Notes: generated from the sequence alone by a model not told the origin. Shown: positions 1 through 7,996, counted from the first letter of the stretch. The stretch is DNA of 64,000 nucleotides from Anabaena sphaerica FACHB-251 (GCF_014696825.1 NZ_JACJQU010000002.1:124001-188000), one strand, 5' to 3'. A program made the numbers and translations.

Positions 1-129
1 TCTTCACCTCCTCCTGTTGAGAATTTTGAAGAAATTCCCATTGTCATTAGCGCACCTTACGGCTATGGGAAGTCAGAACCATTAACAGCTAATTTGGAAA
101 ATCACGCAACATTAATAGAAGCAGAATAA
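1..129 (+). CDS. coxA: Cytochrome c oxidase subunit I, C-terminal tail (partial)
   Basis: The window opens inside an open frame of 42 codons ending in TAA at 127-129. The visible tail is hydrophilic and proline-rich at its start (SSPPPVENFEEIP), with no catalytic motif. The identification rests mainly on position: it lies 74 bp upstream of, and in the same direction as, a clear subunit III gene, and cyanobacterial cox operons run subunit II, I, III. A short cytoplasmic C-terminal tail would fit subunit I. The identity is inferred from context, not read from the sequence. Confidence 0.6.
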   Translation, partial: SSPPPVENFEEIPIVISAPYGYGKSEPLTANLENHATLIEAE

Positions 130-203
130 TGCAGAAAAAAAGAAGGACGCAGAAAATTTCTGCGTACCCTCTGCATTGATAAACTAAAAGGAGTATTTCG
201 CCA

Positions 204-806
204 ATGGATAGTTCGATTCAACCTGAAGAATTACATCATGTTGCCCATGAACATGAACACGACGAAGAAGGCAATAAAATGTTTGGTTTTATTGTCTTTC
301 TCTTATCTGAAAGTGTCATCTTTTTAAGTTTCTTCGCTGGCTATATTATCTACAAAACCACAAACGCTAACTGGCTTCCTGCTGGTGTTTCAGGACTGGA
401 AATTACAGCACCTACAATTAACACAATTATTCTGGTTTCCAGTAGCTTTGTAATTTACTTTGCTGAAAGATGCTTACAACGTGACAATTTACAGGGATTT
501 CGCCTGTTTTTGTTGGCAACAATGGTCATGGGTAGCTACTTTTTATATGGTCAAGCTGTGGAATGGAGTGAATTAGAATTTGGCTTCACTTCCGGTACTT
601 TTGGCGGGATGTTTTACCTGTTAACCGGTTTTCACGGTTTGCACGTTTTCACCGGGATTTTGTTGCAGTGTATTATTTTGATTCGTTCTTTTATTCCCGG
701 TAATTACGATACTGGTCACTTTGGTGTTAATTCAACTTCGTTGTTTTGGCACTTTGTTGATGTTATCTGGATTATTTTGTTTCTGCTTATCTACGTTTGG
801 CAGTAG
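204..806 (+). CDS. coxC: Cytochrome c oxidase subunit III
   Basis: A 200-aa membrane protein of the heme-copper oxidase subunit III family, part of the terminal respiratory oxidase that passes electrons from cytochrome c or plastocyanin to oxygen. After a His- and acid-rich N-terminus (about residues 1-25) there are five hydrophobic helices. Family signatures are visible: SESVIFLSFFAGY in the first helix, GFHGLHVFTG in the middle and WHFVDVIWI near the C-terminus. The length suits the short five-helix bacterial form. It follows the coxA tail after 74 bp and is probably the last gene of the cox operon. An AAAAGGAG ribosome site lies about 10 bp before the ATG. Confidence 0.93.
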   Translation: MDSSIQPEELHHVAHEHEHDEEGNKMFGFIVFLLSESVIFLSFFAGYIIYKTTNANWLPAGVSGLEITAPTINTIILVSSSFVIYFAERCLQRDNLQGFRLFLLATMVMGSYFLYGQAVEWSELEFGFTSGTFGGMFYLLTGFHGLHVFTGILLQCIILIRSFIPGNYDTGHFGVNSTSLFWHFVDVIWIILFLLIYVWQ

Positions 807-827
807 GGAAAGAAAAAGAATAGGTCT

Positions 828-982
828 GTTAGCTTCCACACCCGCCCGGAAATCAATTTCCGGGCTAATAGCGAAAGTGCATTTTAACGCACTCTAATTA
901 ACAAATAATTACAATTTATTTTTGGTAATCAAATAGTCGGTTTTAACCGACTTTAGCTTTTAGACAGGGAATTTATTCCCTG
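828..982. repeat. Cluster of short palindromes (interspersed repeat)
   Basis: Four hairpin-forming palindromes lie head to tail after coxC: 845-864 (CCCGGAAAT arms), 876-893 (AGTGC/GCACT), 935-952 (AGTCGGTT arms) and 965-982 (CAGGGAAT arms). The lead-in GTTAGCTTCCACACCCGCC recurs almost exactly at 12041, so this is a dispersed family. The first hairpin could end cox transcription, but no run of T follows it. Confidence 0.6.
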
Positions 983-1086
983 GATTATTATATATAGATT
1001 TAGTTTCACGCAAAGACGCAAAGGAGCAAAGATACAAAAGAAGAAAAAGATGAATATTCAAAGCCAAAATTCCTTGATTAGCTGTT

Positions 1087-1243
1087 CTAAAGTAAGTTTA
1101 TAAATTCTGCTCTATCTAATTGACAATCACGGAGTATTTGGTACAAGAATATGATGACTTCCTCTCACTCTGATTACTTCAAAACCTGCTTTACCAAGTG
1201 CTGCTATGACTTCCCTTCCCCTTAAACTTGGTAATTTGCTCAT
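1087..1243 (-). pseudogene. hicA: HicA toxin, internally deleted
   Basis: Reading down from the ATG at 1241-1243, the start MSKLPSLRGREVIAALGKAG and the following RVRGSHHILVP are typical of HicA mRNA interferases, including the catalytic His of the GSHH motif. The frame then meets TGA at 1127-1129, giving only 38 aa. In another frame the usual HicA C-terminus is present (LRDCQLDRAEFINLL, TAG at 1087-1089). About 20 central residues are missing and the two ends are out of frame. The start overlaps the hicB stop by 4 bp (ATGA), the normal coupling of this module. The toxin is most likely inactive. Confidence 0.72.
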
Positions 1244-1455
1244 ACTTCAATTGCAATTCTTTGAACACCTACAAATTCCATAGGTTCTGTGTGATTTTCA
1301 TCTATTTCTAAACAAAGTTCTATTGCTTCTCTCACCCGTTCCATCAGTTCATCTAAAGATTTTGCTTGGGTGTGACATCCACGGAGGCTGGGTACAGATG
1401 CGACGAAGCAACCATCAGCATCTCGTTCAATAATTACATTAAATTCTCTACTCAT
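1240..1455 (-). CDS. hicB: HicB-family antitoxin
   Basis: A 71-aa protein of the HicB type, with the partial RNase H-like fold seen in short HicB antitoxins (FNVIIERDADGCFVASVPSL, then a helix rich in E and R). Such antitoxins bind and block HicA, a small mRNA-cleaving toxin. The stop codon overlaps the hicA start (ATGA), so the pair was translationally coupled with hicB first. Because the adjacent hicA is gutted, this antitoxin now stands alone. It may persist neutrally or act against another HicA in the genome. No DNA-binding C-terminal domain is present. Confidence 0.85.
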   Translation of the reverse strand: MSREFNVIIERDADGCFVASVPSLRGCHTQAKSLDELMERVREAIELCLEIDENHTEPMEFVGVQRIAIEV

Positions 1456-1537
1456 TTGGATATGGGGATTTTGTTGATATAGTTTATTTTAGAGCATCAT
1501 ACTATTTCAGGAAAATTATGATATATATAAATTTTTC

Positions 1538-1566
1538 GTAGGGGTTTAGCATTGCTAAACCCTTAC
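1538..1566. repeat. Hairpin repeat, GTAGGGGTTTAGCA family
   Basis: An imperfect palindrome with arms GTAGGGGTTTAGCA and TGCTAAACCCTTAC. Near-identical copies lie at 7997-8025 and 11804-11830. It sits between hicB and the DUF3800 gene. No T-run follows, so it is better read as a dispersed repeat than as a terminator. Confidence 0.65.
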
Positions 1567-1666
1567 AATTCTAGGAAAGAAAATTTTTACTTCTAATAAA
1601 ACTGCTTATTTATTATCTTGGCTTTCCATCAGAATTTGGGCAAAGTGGTCAATAGGAGATGCAGCA

Positions 1667-2683
1667 TTATCTCCTATCGTACCTAGTTCTTGTGGTATGA
1701 ACTTCTGTTCTGGCCATATTTAGAGAGATACCAGAGATATCAAATAGCTGAGTTTCTGCCAACTTTTTACAAAATTCGTTTTCTGGGTCTTGCCCTTCAC
1801 TAAGCCATTTTACATATTGAGTTACTCCACCTGCAAGTAAATCTGTAAGCTGTAATCCAGACAAGTCCTTTGAGTTCTTTTGACAAGTTTCTTTAACTCC
1901 AATAGGTAAAGAGAATTTGCGGCGATCATAACCAAGTTCGATTGGTGAAAGATTGGGGTTAACTAGCGCATCCCAAATATCACGGTTTTTAGCCATTTCA
2001 GAAGAAGCATCATGGATAAGTGTTATTTCCTCTGAAATCTTTTTTCGCCAGTCTGACATAAGAGAAAATGTACAAGATAGTGCAATATTTAAGTTTTCAT
2101 TTGTATCTAAAATATCATATCCAATAACAATATGAATCCCCCTAAAAATATCAAGTAATCCATTAATTGAATCAGGATATGTTTTTTCAAAAACTAATTC
2201 AAAAAAATAATTATAAGACTCTAATGTTCTTAAATTTATCATTTTCTGAAATCTCATAAGTAAATCTTCAAAAAAATCTCTTCCTCCAATAACTGGTAAG
2301 GTATAATAGAGTAAATTGGAAAATCCAATATTTTCACCTTTATCGTATATATCAATGCCATCCTCATCAGCCGCTGGCTCAACTATTATTTCCACCATTT
2401 TAGTAACTAGCACATATTTTTTATGGGCAACGAAAAATTTAACCAATTCTGGATTTTTAGCAAGTTCATGGAAAAAGTTCAGCAACATATTCTGCTGGTA
2501 TGGTCGCTTTGATAACTGTGTATATTTCAGTTCTTGTGCTTGAACTTTACCAAAGAAATTTTGTTTGATCTCTTGACAGGTTTCTTCAGGACAGTTTAAT
2601 GATGCTAAAGAAAAAATCGGCTGTTCTAAATCAAGCAAATTTCGACCTGTATATCCACATTCGTCTAAGAAGATAGTAGGCAT
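1667..2683 (-). CDS. DUF3800 domain protein
   Basis: A 338-aa protein with the marks of the DUF3800 family: an acidic start motif IFLDECGYTG at residues 4-13 and, near the C-terminus, the LQLTDLLAGG segment, which together are thought to form an RNase H-like metal site. The biochemical role is not established. Family members are common in accessory regions next to toxin-antitoxin, restriction or phage-defence genes, and this one lies between hicAB and a zeta-type toxin module, all on the minus strand. The start at 2683 is well placed because the DEC motif follows directly. No signal peptide or membrane segment is seen. Family call firm, function open. Confidence 0.78.
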   Translation of the reverse strand: MPTIFLDECGYTGRNLLDLEQPIFSLASLNCPEETCQEIKQNFFGKVQAQELKYTQLSKRPYQQNMLLNFFHELAKNPELVKFFVAHKKYVLVTKMVEIIVEPAADEDGIDIYDKGENIGFSNLLYYTLPVIGGRDFFEDLLMRFQKMINLRTLESYNYFFELVFEKTYPDSINGLLDIFRGIHIVIGYDILDTNENLNIALSCTFSLMSDWRKKISEEITLIHDASSEMAKNRDIWDALVNPNLSPIELGYDRRKFSLPIGVKETCQKNSKDLSGLQLTDLLAGGVTQYVKWLSEGQDPENEFCKKLAETQLFDISGISLNMARTEVHTTRTRYDRR

Positions 2684-2743
2684 TAGTTTTATTGTTAAGG
2701 TAAATTTATAAAATGCTGTAAATTATAATTTTTCTCATCTTTA

Positions 2744-2974
2744 TTAAAGACTATTTCTTAATTTATCAACATCCCGCGCTGGTATTTCATTCGCTGTCAA
2801 ATTCACCACTTTACCATCTCGCAAAATACTAATAGACTCTCCTAACCTGCGATGTCTTTCTATCGCGTTCGCAATAGCAAACTTCACCCCAGCATCTATT
2901 TTTCGATGTAACTCTGTGACAGGAACAGGAGATTTATTATCTTGCTGTAATTTGATTCCAGCTTCCGTATTCAT
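2744..2974 (-). CDS. Small antitoxin-like protein paired with the zeta-type toxin
   Basis: A 76-aa protein whose middle is rich in Arg and Ile (IERHRRLGESISILRDGKVV). It directly follows, and originally overlapped by 38 bp, the 3' end of a zeta-type kinase gene. In cyanobacteria, zeta-like ATPases are often followed by such a short gene, so a partner or antitoxin role is likely but not proven. The C-terminal part (VVNLTANEIPARDVDKLRNSL in part) is matched by a second degraded copy at 3703-3780. The start ATG at 2974 is preceded by AAGGAAGTG, a usable ribosome site. Confidence 0.6.
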   Translation of the reverse strand: MNTEAGIKLQQDNKSPVPVTELHRKIDAGVKFAIANAIERHRRLGESISILRDGKVVNLTANEIPARDVDKLRNSL

Positions 2975-3607
2975 AAATTATCACTTCCTTATCAATACCT
3001 GATTCAGCAACTAATTGAGGTTCATCCCCAGAATTATTATATAGCAATTACCATTCAAGTCAGGTACAAGCAGTAATAATTAAACACAGATGGACGCAGA
3101 TAGACGCAGATGATTTTGTACTTCACCAGACTAGGAAACGCTATATACTATCCAAGTATCACACAAAGGCAAATAAAGGTCAGTTAGATTTTTCCGTCCC
3201 CGTTCATAGCGTCTATAAATCACATCTTCAGGAATATTATGACCTCCACTTGCTACCCGTCTGCTTACCCTAGCGATTGCTAATTCTGGAGTTTCTAGCC
3301 AAAAGTATATTAAGTTGATTATATAACCCTGTTCTTTACATTTTCTAATAAAACGCGCAAAATTACGAGCAGCTAAAGTTGTTTCAAAAGCAAAATCAGC
3401 TTTGTCATTAACAAGAGTTTCTAATCTTTGCAACATTAACCTTCCTGCTTCAATAGCTACAGCTTCAGAATTTAAAGGAGAAATACCTTCTGCGATTTTA
3501 TCAGCATTAACATATTCAAACACATCTAGAAAATACGGGAGAATTTGCAAAGCTACGGTAGTTTTTCCCGAACCATTTGCACCGCCGATAATGTATAGTT
3601 TGGGCAT
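2937..3607 (-). pseudogene. Zeta-toxin-family kinase, split by a MITE-like insertion
   Basis: The N-terminal 158 residues form a P-loop kinase of the zeta toxin/AAA_33 type: Walker A GGANGSGKTT at residues 8-17, then YVNADKIAEGISP and FAFETTLAAR. Zeta toxins phosphorylate UDP-N-acetylglucosamine or similar substrates. Translation stops at 3131 just after DTWIVY, inside an inserted 110-bp element (3038-3147). Beyond the insert the expected family tail resumes (NNSGDEPQLVAESGIDKEVI) and runs to a stop at 2937. Removing the insert restores about 186 codons, the usual family length. The present product lacks roughly the last 30 residues and is likely impaired. Confidence 0.75.
3038..3147. mobile_element. 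MITE-like insertion with TATATAGC inverted ends
   Basis: About 110 bp bounded by TATATAGC at 3038-3045 and GCTATATA at 3140-3147. The ends continue as imperfect inverted repeats (CAATTACCATTCAAGTCAGGTAC against GTACTTCACCAGACTAGGAAACG). The inside holds the dispersed motif with repeated CTGCGTC/GACGCAG units. It has no coding capacity. It lies exactly where the zeta-toxin frame is interrupted, and TA or TATA at the ends would be the target duplication. Confidence 0.6.
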
Positions 3608-3702
3608 GGTTATGATAATCTATCTTCATTAGTTATGGATGGATATTTTACCATTGATTAAATCATTGTTCGCCTTAATATTTAAATTAGGTGTGTTTTA
3701 GC

Positions 3703-3780
3703 TTATTCAGCTAAATCTTTGTTAAAGACTTTTTTTAAGTTTTCAATATCATGGGGTGGTATTTCATATACTGTAATTAA
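3703..3780 (-). pseudogene. Remnant of a second antitoxin-like gene (C-terminal 25 codons)
   Basis: The minus-strand frame from 3780 to a TAA at 3703-3705 encodes LITVYEIPPHDIENLKKVFN and five further residues. This resembles the C-terminus of the antitoxin-like gene at 2744-2974 (NLTANEIPARDVDKLRN). No upstream part survives. It probably marks a lost second toxin-antitoxin copy. Confidence 0.4.
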
Positions 3781-3783
3781 ACA

Positions 3784-3814
3784 ATAAAAAACCCCGGTGA
3801 AACTGGCCGAGGTT
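3784..3814 (-). terminator. Rho-independent terminator of the ssl1498-like array
   Basis: On the minus strand an 8-bp stem AACCTCGG/CCGGGGTT (one G-T pair) is followed by TTTTTT. It lies about 65 bp after the stop of the last gene in the three-copy array, in the correct direction. Confidence 0.75.
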
Positions 3815-3877
3815 GATTAGGAGAAATTAGAATGACGATTAGATTCCAATACCGACGCTGAGAAAACTTAAAAAATA

Positions 3878-4048
3878 TTAACTAACTCCCAACGCAATTA
3901 AAAATATAGAAGCTACAAATAAAATTGCTACTGCACCTTGGAAAAGGTAGCGGTTTTGTTGCTCTTGTGTAGGATATTGAGCGTAATAAAGTTGTGGTTC
4001 AGTGGCGTAGTTATTGAGGATGCCTTTTTCGTCAGTGGTGGTATACAT
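3878..4048 (-). CDS. ssl1498-family (Psb34-like) light-harvesting-like protein, copy 1
   Basis: A 56-aa single-helix membrane protein starting MYTTTDEKGILNNYATEP and ending with a hydrophobic segment AILFVASIFLIALGVS. It matches the ssl1498 family of light-harvesting-like proteins, which includes Psb34, a small protein tied to photosystem II assembly and to the Hlip proteins. It is the most diverged of three tandem copies (GVS codons and one VAS/VTS change) and lies last in the array, before a terminator. The exact role of these paralogues in Nostocales is not known, so the Psb34 link is by family resemblance. Confidence 0.8.
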   Translation of the reverse strand: MYTTTDEKGILNNYATEPQLYYAQYPTQEQQNRYLFQGAVAILFVASIFLIALGVS

Positions 4049-4110
4049 AATGTTTTTCCTTTGTTTGTTTGTGTAAATTAATTGAACAATTCTTCTGAAA
4101 ATATTAGCTA

Positions 4111-4281
4111 TTAGCTAACACCCAAAGCAATCAAAAATATAGAAGTTACAAATAAGGTTGCTACTGCACCTTGGAAAAGATAGCGGTTTTGTTGCTCTTG
4201 TGTAGGATATTGAGCGTAATAAAGTTGTGGTTCAGTGGCGTAGTTATTGAGGATGCCTTTTTCGTCAGTGGTGGTATACAT
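4111..4281 (-). CDS. ssl1498-family (Psb34-like) light-harvesting-like protein, copy 2
   Basis: The middle copy of the tandem trio, 56 aa, reading MYTTTDEKGILNNYATEP at the N-terminus as in copy 1 and AILFVTSIFLIALGVS-type residues in the C-terminal helix. It has the same 62-bp leader as copy 1, including an AAGGAAAAAC stretch just before the ATG that serves as ribosome site. It was missed by a 60-codon cutoff but is plainly coding because of its near identity to its neighbours. It is predicted to be a thylakoid single-span protein. Function is as for copy 1. Confidence 0.8.
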   Translation of the reverse strand: MYTTTDEKGILNNYATEPQLYYAQYPTQEQQNRYLFQGAVATLFVTSIFLIALGVS

Positions 4282-4343
4282 AATGTTTTTCCTTTGTTTG
4301 TTTGTGTAAATTAATTGAACAATTCTTCTGAAAATATTAGCTA

Positions 4344-4514
4344 TTAGCTAACACCCAAAGCAATCAAAAATATAGAAGTTACAAATAAGATTGCTACTGC
4401 ACCTTGGAAAAGATAGCGGTTTTGTTGCTCTTGTGTAGGATATTGAGCGTAGTAAAGTTGTGGTTCAGTGGCGTAGTTATTGAGGATACCTTCTTCGTTG
4501 GTGGTGGTGTACAT
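4344..4514 (-). CDS. ssl1498-family (Psb34-like) light-harvesting-like protein, copy 3
   Basis: The promoter-proximal copy of the trio. A longer frame of 102 codons starts at 4652, but the real start is the ATG at 4514, which gives a 56-aa protein aligned end to end with the other two copies and preceded by AAGGAAAAAC. The start MYTTTNEEGILNNYATEP differs from copies 1 and 2 at two positions. Its upstream leader diverges after about 21 bp, so the array promoter probably lies between 4540 and 4650. Confidence 0.82.
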   Translation of the reverse strand: MYTTTNEEGILNNYATEPQLYYAQYPTQEQQNRYLFQGAVAILFVTSIFLIALGVS

Positions 4515-4657
4515 AATGTTTTTCCTTTGTTTGTTATTTGTTTGTTGCCTTATGTAAACTAATATAACAAGATTATTACAAAATGTCAATAAGACTTGAC
4601 AGAGAATAGTAAATATTATAAATAAGGGCTGCTTATTGGGAATGAACAACAAGACCC

Positions 4658-4678
4658 CCGATTTCTTAGAGAAGTCGG
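4658..4678. repeat. Hairpin repeat, CCGACTTCT family
   Basis: An inverted repeat CCGATTTCT-TAG-AGAAGTCGG. Related copies lie at 19237-19263 and 20956-20984 with the same AGAAGTCGGGGATCTGGGTATG-type right flank. It is a dispersed hairpin family and the only item of note between the ssl1498-like array and the tRNA. Confidence 0.6.
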
Positions 4679-4861
4679 AGATATGAGCCGAGAAAATGTA
4701 GAAATTAAATTTCTCAGGCTTTATCGCAAATTAATGTAGTGACGATTTGTCAAATCTAAAAGCTTTGTTTAAAAAAAAGTAGTTGATAATTCATTGCCAA
4801 AAAGCTTTTAGCAGTTTACAAATTAATTGTAAACTGCTATATGAGGAAGCTTATTTTAAAT

Positions 4862-4933
<72 letters not shown>

Positions 4934-5076
4934 GTTTTTCATCACTTAATTAATATAGCATAGGCTTTTAAAATTGTGCAAGGGGTTTGGGAAAATTCTT
5001 TTTTAGGGCTGGAGGGAGGTTGTTAGCTATACTTACTCAGTATTCAATTTTGACTTTTGACTTTTGACTTGTAAAT

Positions 5077-5676
5077 ATGCCCTCTGGTCAAACGCACGAT
5101 CGCATTACTATCTGGTCTTTGCCATTGGTGGCAGGTGTTACCTTAGCTTCAACTCGCAGCAGTAATGTGACGTTGTTGGTGGCGGGTGGGTTTATGTTTG
5201 GGGGGCTGATGTTTGGTCCCGACTTAGATATTTATTCCCGTCAGTTTCAGCGTTGGGGCTTTTTGCGTTGGATTTGGCTACCTTATCAAAAAAGTCTGCG
5301 TCATCGGTCTTTTTTATCTCACGGTCCAATTATTGGTACAACTTTGCGGGTGGTGTATCTGACGACTTTTGTAGCGGTGGTGGCGATTTTGCTGTTGGTG
5401 ATTTTCGCTAAATTGGGTAATGTGGCTTTGAACTGGGGAGAAGTTTGGAAAAGTGTGGGGCGGACTATATCTATATATTATGGGGAATTTTTGGCTTTGT
5501 TTTTGGGGTTTGAACTCGGTGCTATGAGTCATTCTCTCAGCGACTGGACTGGTTCAGCTTATAAACGTTTCCAAAAGCAGGGGATTCAAGGTTTACTGCC
5601 TCATGGCAAAATTAAGAAGCGTAAACCGACGCGGAGTGTAAAGCCGGTGAGAAAACGCAGAGGTAAGGCAGAATGA
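5077..5676 (+). CDS. DUF2227 family putative metal-binding membrane protein
   Basis: A 199-aa protein of the DUF2227 family. The conserved start MPSGQTHDRITIWSLP, a GPDLDIYS segment near residue 50, RHRSFLSHGP near residue 80 and MSHSLSDW near residue 150 supply the His and Asp residues that led to the metal-binding label. Hydrophobic segments lie at about 15-45, 90-112 and 133-150. The C-terminus is strongly basic (Lys/Arg-rich). The biological role is unknown. Its stop overlaps the mazG start (ATGA), so the two genes are co-transcribed and translationally coupled. Confidence 0.85.
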   Translation: MPSGQTHDRITIWSLPLVAGVTLASTRSSNVTLLVAGGFMFGGLMFGPDLDIYSRQFQRWGFLRWIWLPYQKSLRHRSFLSHGPIIGTTLRVVYLTTFVAVVAILLLVIFAKLGNVALNWGEVWKSVGRTISIYYGEFLALFLGFELGAMSHSLSDWTGSAYKRFQKQGIQGLLPHGKIKKRKPTRSVKPVRKRRGKAE

Positions 5677-6479
5677 TAGAAAATCAGACATTAGCAGCGT
5701 TACAAAAATTAATTGATGTGGTGGCAAAATTGCGATCGCCCGATGGTGGTTGTCCTTGGGATTTGGCACAAACGCCCGAAAGCCTTACCCCTTATGTGAT
5801 TGAAGAAGCTTATGAGGTGGTTGACGCGATTCAATCTGGAGATAAAAGAGCGATCGCTGAAGAATTAGGTGATTTATTATTACAGGTAGTTTTACAAGCG
5901 CAAATAGCTAGTGAAAGCGGTGATTTTTCTTTGCAAGAAATCGCAGAAGGTATTTCTCAAAAATTAATTCGTCGTCATCCTCATGTTTTTGGTGATGTGA
6001 CGGTGGAAAATGTGGACGAGGTGCGCCAAAATTGGGAAACTATCAAAGCCGCTGAAAAGGGAGAAACTCCAGAGGCGCAAAAGCTTAGTGATAAACTTAG
6101 TCGTTATCGGCGTAGTCTTCCGCCTTTAAATGCAGCGATGAAGATTTCTCAAAAGGCTGCTGGTGTTGGGTTTGAGTGGAACAATGTTGATGAAGTTTGG
6201 GGCAAATTTCACGAGGAGTTAGGGGAATTTCAACAGGCTTTAGCTGAGGAAACACCCCAAAGACAAGAATCAGAATTAGGTGATTTACTATTTGCAATTA
6301 TTCAAGTTGCTAGATGGCATAATCTTGATCCCAGTGCAGGTTTGCAAGGTACAAGTCAGCGATTTATTCAACGGTTGCAAAAAATGGAAGATGTAATTGA
6401 TCGTCCTCTAACTGATTATAGTTTGGAAGAATTAGATGCACTTTGGCAACAGGCTAAGGCTAAACTTGCAAAAGATTAG
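5673..6479 (+). CDS. mazG: Nucleoside triphosphate pyrophosphohydrolase MazG
   Basis: A 268-aa two-domain MazG. Each half carries an all-alpha NTP-PPase fold: the first has CPWDLAQTPESL and EEAYEVVDAI followed by EELGDLLLQVV, the second KFHEELGEFQQAL and ESELGDLLFAII. The EExxE/ExxD metal-binding pattern is intact in both halves. MazG hydrolyses non-canonical or surplus NTPs to NMP and pyrophosphate, protecting nucleic acids and influencing (p)ppGpp levels. The length is standard. The start overlaps the preceding DUF2227 stop by 4 bp. HIP1 octamers occur inside the gene. Confidence 0.95.
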   Translation: MIENQTLAALQKLIDVVAKLRSPDGGCPWDLAQTPESLTPYVIEEAYEVVDAIQSGDKRAIAEELGDLLLQVVLQAQIASESGDFSLQEIAEGISQKLIRRHPHVFGDVTVENVDEVRQNWETIKAAEKGETPEAQKLSDKLSRYRRSLPPLNAAMKISQKAAGVGFEWNNVDEVWGKFHEELGEFQQALAEETPQRQESELGDLLFAIIQVARWHNLDPSAGLQGTSQRFIQRLQKMEDVIDRPLTDYSLEELDALWQQAKAKLAKD

Positions 6480-6674
6480 GGTCTGGGTAATTGGTAATTG
6501 GTGATGTCTCAATTTTTCCTATTCCCTATTTCCCAACTACGAATTATTTTAAAGTTTGGCGTTGGTGAATGAAAGTATGAATTATTCTCACGCAGAGGCG
6601 CAGAGGCGCGGAGAGTAAGAGTTTAAGAAAGGGAATTTTTGATTTTCATACCTCAATATGGCTATCAGCAACGC

Positions 6675-7838
6675 CTAAAGTTTTTTCGCCTCAAACCACT
6701 TATCATAAAGGGCTTGATAAGTGCCGTTTTCTCGCAAACTGAGTAAGGCGCTGTTGATTTTTTTTCTATAGGGGCTTTCGTTAGGTAGAACTATACCGTA
6801 GTTTTCTTCACGGAAGATACTACCAACAACTTCTACCTTTCCTTTGCCTTCATTGGCAGCATAAAATAAAAGTACGGGAGCATCAAAAACAATAGCGTCT
6901 GCTTTTTTGGTCAGCAGTGCATTGTAAGCTTGTTCAATTTTAGGAAATTCGGAAACGGTAATTTTGTTTTCTCGCAGGTATGCTGCTGCTGTACTACCAG
7001 AAGTGGTTGCTACTATCTTACCTGGAAGATCGTCTATACTTTTGATATCGCCTTGAAGTTGCTGTACTGTTAGTTCGGTGGTAGCACTGGCTGTAAAGTA
7101 AGCAACGAAAATAATAGCGATAAACATCCAGATAATTGCTAAAATTCGTCCAATCGCACCTTTGGGCATTTCGTCAACTTGCGCCCCTAGTGTAGCAGCA
7201 GCCCACCAACAAGCTTTGAAAATACCAGGGAAATATGATTTGGGAATTATCCCTTCTGGGTGACGGCGTTCTGTTAACCAAATTATATGGGCTGCAACTA
7301 TAACCAGTACCAAGGCTACACCAAGAATTTGCAACAAGCCTGCTGAGAAAAATACTTGCCAAATATTGGGTAAGGAACTACCGCTGGTTGCTTGTTTGCG
7401 TACTAAAATCTGAAGTCCGGCCGCAAGCATGGGTAAGGAAAAATCAAAACTCTCCTGGCGTTGGGCTGTAATGGAAATTGCGGAAATACCTAAGTTGGCT
7501 TTACCATCTTTAACAGCAGTGAGTAAATCTGCGACGGTTGAATATTCGACAAATTTAGATTCTATATTCATCTGGTTGGCGATGCTGCGCCAAAGGTCAA
7601 TACTAAATCCTGATAGCTCACCTTGATGGGAAAATACAAAGGGTGGTATTTCTCTGGTTGCTACTAATAAAGGTAGTTGGGATGCTGGTTTTTGGGCAAG
7701 TCCGGGAATAGCGAATAGTAATAATACTAATATTGCGCCTATTAATCCTATCCAGATATTTCTGTTCAAATAGGCAATAATTTGGCTAAATTTAATAGAG
7801 ATGGCTTTTACCATAGAAATTTGCTTTGGGTTAAACAT
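6675..7838 (-). CDS. GluR0-like ionotropic receptor (periplasmic ligand domain split by a channel)
   Basis: A 387-aa protein with the layout of prokaryotic ionotropic glutamate receptors. A signal or first membrane helix at about 28-48 ends in AQKP. The first lobe of an SBP_bac_3 ligand-binding fold (LLVATREIPPFVFSHQGELS) follows, then a membrane block at about 165-255 containing two helices and a re-entrant loop, then the second lobe (ATTSGSTAAAYLREN) to the end. Ligand binding, probably an amino acid, should gate ion flow. The loop that holds TVGYG in GluR0 reads TLGAQ here (residues 216-220), so K+ selectivity is doubtful. Without a functional channel it could act only as a sensor. Confidence 0.8.
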   Translation of the reverse strand: MFNPKQISMVKAISIKFSQIIAYLNRNIWIGLIGAILVLLLFAIPGLAQKPASQLPLLVATREIPPFVFSHQGELSGFSIDLWRSIANQMNIESKFVEYSTVADLLTAVKDGKANLGISAISITAQRQESFDFSLPMLAAGLQILVRKQATSGSSLPNIWQVFFSAGLLQILGVALVLVIVAAHIIWLTERRHPEGIIPKSYFPGIFKACWWAAATLGAQVDEMPKGAIGRILAIIWMFIAIIFVAYFTASATTELTVQQLQGDIKSIDDLPGKIVATTSGSTAAAYLRENKITVSEFPKIEQAYNALLTKKADAIVFDAPVLLFYAANEGKGKVEVVGSIFREENYGIVLPNESPYRKKINSALLSLRENGTYQALYDKWFEAKKL

Positions 7839-7996
7839 AGTTTAATTATCATGTTTAACTAAGCGCAAATATTACTTTCTTAGTACAGAAAATCTCAACT
7901 CCAGCCATCTTTTTTTTCACGCAGAGACTCGGAGAGAAATTATACTAAACACGGTTGGGACATGGACTTTTGCACAATGAGGAAAAACCTAGATTT

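Larger units (their letters stand above)
3878..4535 (-). repeat. Three-copy 233-bp tandem repeat carrying the ssl1498-like genes
   Basis: The stop codons of the three copies lie at 3878, 4111 and 4344, an exact 233-bp period. The two spacers between copies (4049-4110 and 4282-4343) appear base-for-base identical by eye. This indicates recent unequal duplication of one gene plus its leader. Confidence 0.9.
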
